A stretch of DNA of 17,121 nt from JAOADN01 sp046155885. Its GTDB lineage: Bacteria; Pseudomonadota; Alphaproteobacteria; Rhodobacterales; Rhodobacteraceae. Both the position numbers and the translations under genes were made by a program. The DNA lies in NCBI GenBank assembly GCA_046155885.1, contig JBJXFU010000092.1, positions 1-17,121 on the forward strand, in the 5' to 3' direction. The notes under the pieces were generated by a model. That model made no database searches. It was not told where the DNA came from and was given only the letters and a program-made list of their open reading frames with translations. Shown one piece after another: positions 13,460-17,121 of this stretch. How positions within the stretch are numbered: the stretch's first letter is position 1; the number at the start of each line of letters is the position of its first letter.

Positions 13460-14427
13460 TGACACCGGAAACCCAGGCCTGGCTGCAAGCGGCGGCCTAT
13501 GCCGGGATGTTCCTCGGCGCGCTTGCCGCGTTCGAGGGACTTCGCCAGTTGGCGTCGCGCGGCGAATCCGGGACGGATGCGCGCAACCGGCGCATGCGGC
13601 TGATCGCGCGCGGGGCGACCGCCGGGGACCTCGTCCGCCTGCTCAAGCCGCATTCGCGGGCGGGCGGCGTCTTTGCGAAAGGCCTGTTCGCAGGGCTGCC
13701 GGCGGCCCTTCGCCAGGCAGGGCTTTCAATTTCGCCCGCCGCGTTCCTCGGCCTCGCCGCGCTGGCCGCCACGGCGGCGGCTGGCGCGCTTGCGAGCCTG
13801 TTGCCTCTGACCCTTGCGGTACCGGCCGGGATTGCGGCGGGCGGGGGACTGCCTTTCGCGCTGGTCGCGGCGCGGCGTCGGAAACGGATGGACGCGCTGG
13901 TCAGGCAACTTCCCGAGGCGCTCGACCTGATGGCGCGCGGCTTGCGCGTCGGCCACCCGGTCAACGCCACCGTCGCGGCGGTCGCCAAGGACATGCCCGA
14001 TCCGGTCGCCGCCGAGTTCGGCCACATCGTCGACCAGGTCGCCTATGGAGCGACCCTTGCCGATGCCTTTCTGGACTTCGCCGACCGGCTCGATACCGAG
14101 GATGCGCGCTACCTCGCAGTGTCGGTCGCCATTCAACACGGCACCGGGGGCGATCTGGCGCAGGTCCTTTCCACACTCGCCCGCGTCATCCGCGACCGGG
14201 CGGCGATGCGGCGGCGGATCAAGGCGATCTCGGCCGAAGGCAGGCTGACCTCGACCTTCTTGTCGGCGCTGCCGCTTTTCATCCTCGCTGCCACGTCGGT
14301 GACTGCGCCGGGCTACTACACCGGGGTGATGGACGACCCGCTGTTCCGGCCCTTCGCGGTGACGGTCGGCGTGCTCATCGTCGCGAACTTCCTGGCGATG
14401 CGGCGGCTTGTGAACTTCAGGATCTGA
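13459..14427 (+). CDS. tadB: TadB inner-membrane platform protein (T2SSF domain)
   Basis: The product has 322 residues, with an N-terminal membrane segment (about 10-28), a central hydrophobic pair (about 96-136), a type II secretion F domain (about 150-275: LPEALDLMARGLRVGHPV, GTGGDLAQVLSTLARVIRDR) and C-terminal membrane segments (about 268-285 and 299-315). TadB and TadC form the inner-membrane platform on which CpaF acts. The ATG at 13459 overlaps the cpaF stop by one base and has GGAAGG 9 nt upstream. An adjacent GTG at 13456 is less likely. Confidence 0.93.
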   Translation: MTPETQAWLQAAAYAGMFLGALAAFEGLRQLASRGESGTDARNRRMRLIARGATAGDLVRLLKPHSRAGGVFAKGLFAGLPAALRQAGLSISPAAFLGLAALAATAAAGALASLLPLTLAVPAGIAAGGGLPFALVAARRRKRMDALVRQLPEALDLMARGLRVGHPVNATVAAVAKDMPDPVAAEFGHIVDQVAYGATLADAFLDFADRLDTEDARYLAVSVAIQHGTGGDLAQVLSTLARVIRDRAAMRRRIKAISAEGRLTSTFLSALPLFILAATSVTAPGYYTGVMDDPLFRPFAVTVGVLIVANFLAMRRLVNFRI

Positions 14428-14440
14428 GGGGAAGACGGCG

Positions 14441-15442
14441 ATGGAAACGCTGGCGATGCTTCTTGACGGCTCGGGCCTCGACGCGGGCGCGCTGCCACTG
14501 CTCGGCATCGGCGCGGGGGCGATGCTGGTCGTCTTCGGCCTTGCCGGGGCCTTCGCGCGGCGCGATCCGGTCCTCAATCGTCTGGCGCGAAGCGGAGCGG
14601 CGGGGGCCGACCGGGGATCGTCCGACGCCGGCATCCTGAAGACCTATGACGGTACTCCCAGCGGCCTCATGAAATCGCTGGTGCCGACCGACGAAAAGGC
14701 CCGAAGCGCGATCCGCCGCGACCTGGAAATGGCCGGTTTCGTCGGGCCGAACGCCGTCACCGGCTTCTTTCTGATCCGCTTCTGCCTAGGCATCCTTCTG
14801 CCGGCGCTGTTCGCCGGCGCGGTTTTCGCCATCCGCGCGGGAGTGGTGACAGTTCCGGAAAGCATCGACCTCGCGGTGGCGGGGATCGGACGGCTGCAGA
14901 TCGTGCAGGGGCTCTGCCTGATGGTGGGGATCGGGTTCTTCGGACCGGCGCTCTGGCTGCGTTCACGGGTGGCCGAGCGCCGCCAGCAGATCGCCGAGGC
15001 CTTTCCGAACGCACTTGACCTGATCCAGATCTCGGTCGAAGCGGGTCTCGGCTTCGACGCGGCGATGATCCGTGTCGGCAACGAACTGCAACGCACCGCG
15101 CCGGCCCTGTCGCAGCTTCTGCTCGATGCCCAGCGCGCAATCCAGGCCGGCCGCCCCAGGGACCGGGCGCTTCTGGAAATGGCCGCCCGCACAGGGCTCG
15201 ATGAGGTGGCGGCTTTCGCGAATGTCGTTCTGCAGTCGATCCAGTACGGCACCAGCATTTCGGGCACCCTGTCGAGCTATGCGCGCGAAATGCGCGTGGC
15301 GCGCGAAGTGCGGGCGCAGGAGCGGTCGAACCGCCTTCCCGTCCAGATGTCGGCGATCATGGCGGCACTGATGCTGCCGGCGCTGGTCCTGCTGACGCTC
15401 GGGCCGGTGATCATCCGCTACATGCGTTATTTCGGCGGCTGA
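14441..15442 (+). CDS. tadC: TadC inner-membrane platform protein (T2SSF domain)
   Basis: The product has 333 residues. Membrane segments lie near 18-38, 103-125, 145-165 and 305-325. A T2SSF domain at about 186-310 shows the TadC pattern FPNALDLIQISVEAGLGFD, then YGTSISGTLSSYAREMR and ERSNRLPVQMS. GGGGAAG lies upstream of the ATG. It follows tadB by 13 bp. A 164-bp gap follows, the largest inside the locus after the flp-cpaB spacer, so a separate promoter for the regulator and cpaA is possible. Confidence 0.93.
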   Translation: METLAMLLDGSGLDAGALPLLGIGAGAMLVVFGLAGAFARRDPVLNRLARSGAAGADRGSSDAGILKTYDGTPSGLMKSLVPTDEKARSAIRRDLEMAGFVGPNAVTGFFLIRFCLGILLPALFAGAVFAIRAGVVTVPESIDLAVAGIGRLQIVQGLCLMVGIGFFGPALWLRSRVAERRQQIAEAFPNALDLIQISVEAGLGFDAAMIRVGNELQRTAPALSQLLLDAQRAIQAGRPRDRALLEMAARTGLDEVAAFANVVLQSIQYGTSISGTLSSYAREMRVAREVRAQERSNRLPVQMSAIMAALMLPALVLLTLGPVIIRYMRYFGG

Positions 15443-15476
15443 TTCCCCGTCGGTTGTCGCCGAAAAAGGCAACAGT

Positions 15477-15490
15477 GGCGCCCGGCGCCT
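15477..15490 (+). terminator. Weak terminator-like dyad after tadC
   Basis: GGCGCC, C, GGCGCC forms a 13-bp dyad followed by TTTC. The central base leaves no proper loop unless inner pairs open, so any termination would be partial. Confidence 0.3.
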
Positions 15491-15506
15491 TTCACTCGCC
15501 GTGAAA
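15490..15506. promoter_or_regulatory. Inverted repeat in the upstream region of the LuxR-type gene
   Basis: TTTCAC (15490-15495) and GTGAAA (15501-15506) flank a 5-bp spacer, about 100 bp before the regulator's start. A second small dyad, CGCGAA/TTCGCG, lies nearby around 15520-15535. They could be operator sites, including for autoregulation. No convincing -35/-10 pair was identified. Confidence 0.3.
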
Positions 15507-15606
15507 AATGTCCGGAATCGAACGCGAATTTCGCGCGTCGCCGAATTCCCGTAGAGTTGGCGCTGGTGTTCTTGTGTAAGGCCCTTCGGGGCCGGAGGGC
15601 GGAGTG

Positions 15607-16452
15607 ATGCCTTCGGTTCTGGCCGCGCGTGGCGGCATGGTGAACAGGTCTGGCCGGGTGGCCGGCAATCTGGTCGAGGCCGTCGCGCTGTGGTGCGAGG
15701 CGTTGCAGGGCGACACGCCGATCCGCGATGCCGTCGCCGGGCTGACGCTCGCGGTCGGGGCAGAAGCCGGCGCGCTGGTGCGGGCGCGTGGCGGCGACCG
15801 GCTGGGAACCTTGCTTGCCGCGAGTGATCGCGGGTCGGGCGGGGGCGCGCGTCGGCTGACGCGATCGTTCGCCGCAGCCGAGTTCGGCCCGGACTTCGGA
15901 CGGGCGAAGTCCGGCAGCGTCTGGGTTGCCTCGCAGCTCCGCTCGGGCGAGCCGGATCCCGAACTTGGGGAATGGGCTGAAAGCCGCAAAGTCTCGGACC
16001 TGGCGGCACTTGTGCTGGCGCAGAACGGAGAGCGGCGGGATCACCTTGAGTTCCACTTCGCGCTTCCCCTTGCGGCGGGCGAGGACCAACTGCTGTCGCT
16101 GTTCGCGCCCACGATCGCACGAACCTGGGCGGCCCGTCGCAATGTGACGCTTGGCGGCGCGACGCAGGCGCTGCGCAGTTCGGCCCAGAGCCGCTTGATC
16201 GGGCGCGACCCGATCCTGGGGCCTTCCAATCCGGCAAGGCTGAGCCGCGCCGAGTTCCGGGTCTGCCTGCTTTTGTCCCGCGGCTTCTCGGTGCAGGGGG
16301 TCTCGGACGAACTGGGGCTGGCCGAGGCGACGATCCGTTCGCACCTGCGCAGCGTCTACGCCAAGACCGGAACGGCGGGACTGGCGCAGCTGGTCTTCCG
16401 GCTTCTGGCCGGAACTGAAAACTCCGGTGGCCCGGCAAGCCGGATCGCCTGA
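15607..16452 (+). CDS. LuxR-type HTH transcriptional regulator in the Tad locus
   Basis: The product has 281 residues. The C-terminus (212-271) is a LuxR/GerE helix-turn-helix: LSRAEFRVCLLLSRGFSVQG, VSDELGLAEATIRSHLRSVY and AKTGTAGLAQLV. The N-terminal 200 residues lack a recognisable acyl-homoserine-lactone domain or phosphoreceiver. The pattern (AVALWCEALQGD, DAVAGLTLAVGAEAGALVRA) might be a GAF-like sensor, with low confidence. GGAGG lies 8 nt before the ATG at 15607. An adjacent GTG at 15604 is also possible. cpaA follows by 3 bp, so the two are co-translated. Position inside the pilus locus suggests local regulation, possibly through the 18-bp palindromes. Confidence 0.85.
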   Translation: MPSVLAARGGMVNRSGRVAGNLVEAVALWCEALQGDTPIRDAVAGLTLAVGAEAGALVRARGGDRLGTLLAASDRGSGGGARRLTRSFAAAEFGPDFGRAKSGSVWVASQLRSGEPDPELGEWAESRKVSDLAALVLAQNGERRDHLEFHFALPLAAGEDQLLSLFAPTIARTWAARRNVTLGGATQALRSSAQSRLIGRDPILGPSNPARLSRAEFRVCLLLSRGFSVQGVSDELGLAEATIRSHLRSVYAKTGTAGLAQLVFRLLAGTENSGGPASRIA

Positions 16453-16455
16453 GCG

Positions 16456-16929
16456 ATGTCCGAACTTATCCCGCTACTGGCTGCGTTGCCGTTGCTCGCG
16501 CTCGCGGCATGGCGCGATCTCAGGTCACTCCGCATTCCGGATGCGCTGTCGGTTGCGGTACTTGTCATGGCTATCGCGTTCCTGATCGCGATGCGGCCCG
16601 ACGATCTTCTTGTCCGCATCGCGGTTGCCGCTAGTGTCTTCGCGGTCGGATTCGTGCTTTTCGGCGCCGGGCTGGTCGGGGGCGGGGACGTGAAGCTGCT
16701 TCCGGCCTTTCTGCTGATGGTGCCGGTCCGCGATCATCTGGGCTTCGCGCTGGCCCTTTCGGCGGGCATCCTCGTCTCGGTGGCGCTCATCGCCGGATTG
16801 CGACGCGTTCCGGGCGGCTGGAAGCGGGGGTTCAGGTCGCTGTCGGCCCGGGGCGGGCTGCCACTTGGTCTGGCAATTGCCTTTGCGGCGGCTGCCGAAA
16901 CGGCGGCCGTGGCGGTGATGGCGTCTTAG
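16456..16929 (+). CDS. cpaA: CpaA/TadV-type prepilin peptidase (A24 family)
   Basis: The 157-residue polytopic aspartic protease cleaves Flp and TadE-type prepilins after Gly on the cytoplasmic face of the inner membrane. The two catalytic aspartates are visible as D21 (WRDLRSLRIPD) and D78 in the GxGD-type motif VGGGDVKLLP. Hydrophobic segments surround them, and the N-methylation domain of classical PilD is missing, as usual for TadV. It is the last gene of the locus, 3 bp after the LuxR-type gene. Downstream are a terminator-like motif and copy 2 of the composite element. Confidence 0.93.
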   Translation: MSELIPLLAALPLLALAAWRDLRSLRIPDALSVAVLVMAIAFLIAMRPDDLLVRIAVAASVFAVGFVLFGAGLVGGGDVKLLPAFLLMVPVRDHLGFALALSAGILVSVALIAGLRRVPGGWKRGFRSLSARGGLPLGLAIAFAAAAETAAVAVMAS

Positions 16930-16946
16930 GGCGGGATGCCCCTTTT
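16929..16946 (+). terminator. Terminator-like hairpin at end of the Tad locus
   Basis: GGGC (16929-16932) and GCCC (16938-16941) form a 4-bp stem with a 5-nt loop, followed by CTTTTCC. The T-run makes intrinsic termination plausible, although the stem is short. It starts inside the cpaA stop codon. Confidence 0.4.
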
Positions 16947-16955
16947 CCGGAAGCG
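16931..16955 (+). repeat. Post-stop motif, copy 2 (after cpaA)
   Basis: GCGGGATGCCCC followed by TTTTCCGGAAGCG corresponds to 6291-6314 with a 2-bp insertion in the T-run and a few substitutions. Both copies begin 1-2 bases after a stop codon and precede a copy of the composite element. Confidence 0.45.
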
Positions 16956-17030
16956 TCCGCGTTCGGCCCTGTCACCTGGCGTCCGGCGAAGTGGTCCGGT
17001 GATTCGAAGTTAACGGTTAATTCACCCAAA

Positions 17031-17048
17031 GCCATACGATCGTATGGC
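17031..17048. promoter_or_regulatory. 18-bp perfect palindrome, copy 2
   Basis: It is identical in all 18 positions to 6693-6710, although flanking bases differ, which argues that this dyad is under selection. Confidence 0.6.
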
Positions 17049-17079
17049 AGGTTGCTGGCATATTGCTGGCATATTGCTG
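17047..17079 (+). repeat. Three tandem 11-bp units, copy 2
   Basis: GCAGGTTGCTG (17047-17057) is followed by two GCATATTGCTG units (17058-17068, 17069-17079). Compared with copy 1 the divergent unit comes first rather than last. Total length and register are nevertheless unchanged. Confidence 0.7.
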
Positions 17080-17121
17080 GCACCCTGCGAACGTTGCGGA
17101 AGGCGCTGGTTAATCGAGCGC

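Larger units (their letters stand above)
17009..17121 (+). repeat. Composite palindrome/11-mer element, copy 2 (truncated by window end)
   Basis: The copy contains GTTAAC (17009-17014) and GTTAAT (17016-17021), the identical 18-bp palindrome (17031-17048), three 11-bp units (17047-17079), and the GCACCCTGCGAACG block from 17080. GGTTAA and GAGCG then correspond to the GGTTAC and CAGCG of copy 1. Spacing from palindrome to GCACCC block is 49 bp, as in copy 1. The gene it serves, if any, is beyond the window. Confidence 0.75.

Noticed and set aside
14963..16438. Long minus-strand open frame opposite tadC and the LuxR-type gene
   Set aside because: Arg/Pro-rich translation with no domain. The plus-strand genes explain the coding bias.
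17001..17005. GATTC as a CcrM methylation site controlling copy 2
   Set aside because: A single GANTC occurs often by chance, and no counterpart was seen at the matching place in copy 1.
17011..17021. TTAACGGTTAA as a CtrA binding site
   Set aside because: Spacing between the two TTAA halves is 3 bp rather than the 7 bp of the CtrA consensus, and copy 1 has only one half.

Overview
The window reads as chromosomal DNA of a high-GC alphaproteobacterium, most likely of the Rhodobacteraceae/Paracoccaceae. The evidence is the strong G/C bias at third codon positions, the kinds of gene families present and an alphaproteobacterial Tad (tight adherence, Flp pilus) locus. No RNA gene, CRISPR array or replication origin was recognised.

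Left part (1-2820). The window opens in the last 36 codons of an IS630-type transposase. Then come a G-quadruplex-prone purine tract, a short minus-strand stretch that still looks coding but has no start of its own, and a minus-strand gene for a small secreted four-cysteine protein. Next is a minus-strand set in the transcription order Tat-exported helical protein, PiuC-type Fe(II)/2-oxoglutarate hydroxylase, CopZ-like metal chaperone. A clear promoter (TTGACA, 17 bp, TATTGC) precedes the Tat gene. The set looks like a metal-handling, probably iron-related, unit.

Middle (2822-6289). mfd, the transcription-repair coupling factor, is complete and divergent from the metal unit.

Right part (6290-17121). 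A structure-rich, gene-free 0.8 kb region leads into a compact co-directional Tad locus: flp, cpaB, tadG-like, two tadE-type minor pilins, cpaE, cpaF, tadB, tadC, a LuxR-type regulator and cpaA/tadV prepilin peptidase. CpaF would power, TadB/TadC anchor and CpaE place the machine. CpaA would cleave Flp and the TadE-like pseudopilins after the Gly that precedes their hydrophobic segments. CpaB and TadG would act in the periplasm. The outer-membrane secretin (CpaC/RcpA), its OmpA/CpaD-type partner and TadD are absent from the locus, so these must lie elsewhere or be replaced.

Most interesting signal. A composite non-coding element occurs twice, once about 0.4 kb upstream of flp (6677-6788) and once just after cpaA, running off the window end (17009-17121). 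Each copy has a GTTAA motif, a perfect 18-bp palindrome (GCCATACGATCGTATGGC), three tandem 11-bp units ending in TTGCTG that start in the last two bases of the palindrome, and a GCACCCTGCGAACG block exactly 49 bp from the palindrome start. Copy 1 ends in a 12-bp inverted repeat. The helical-turn spacing and conserved layout suggest a shared regulatory region. The LuxR-type protein encoded in the locus is a candidate binder of the palindrome, and a second Tad-related unit controlled by copy 2 may begin just beyond the window.
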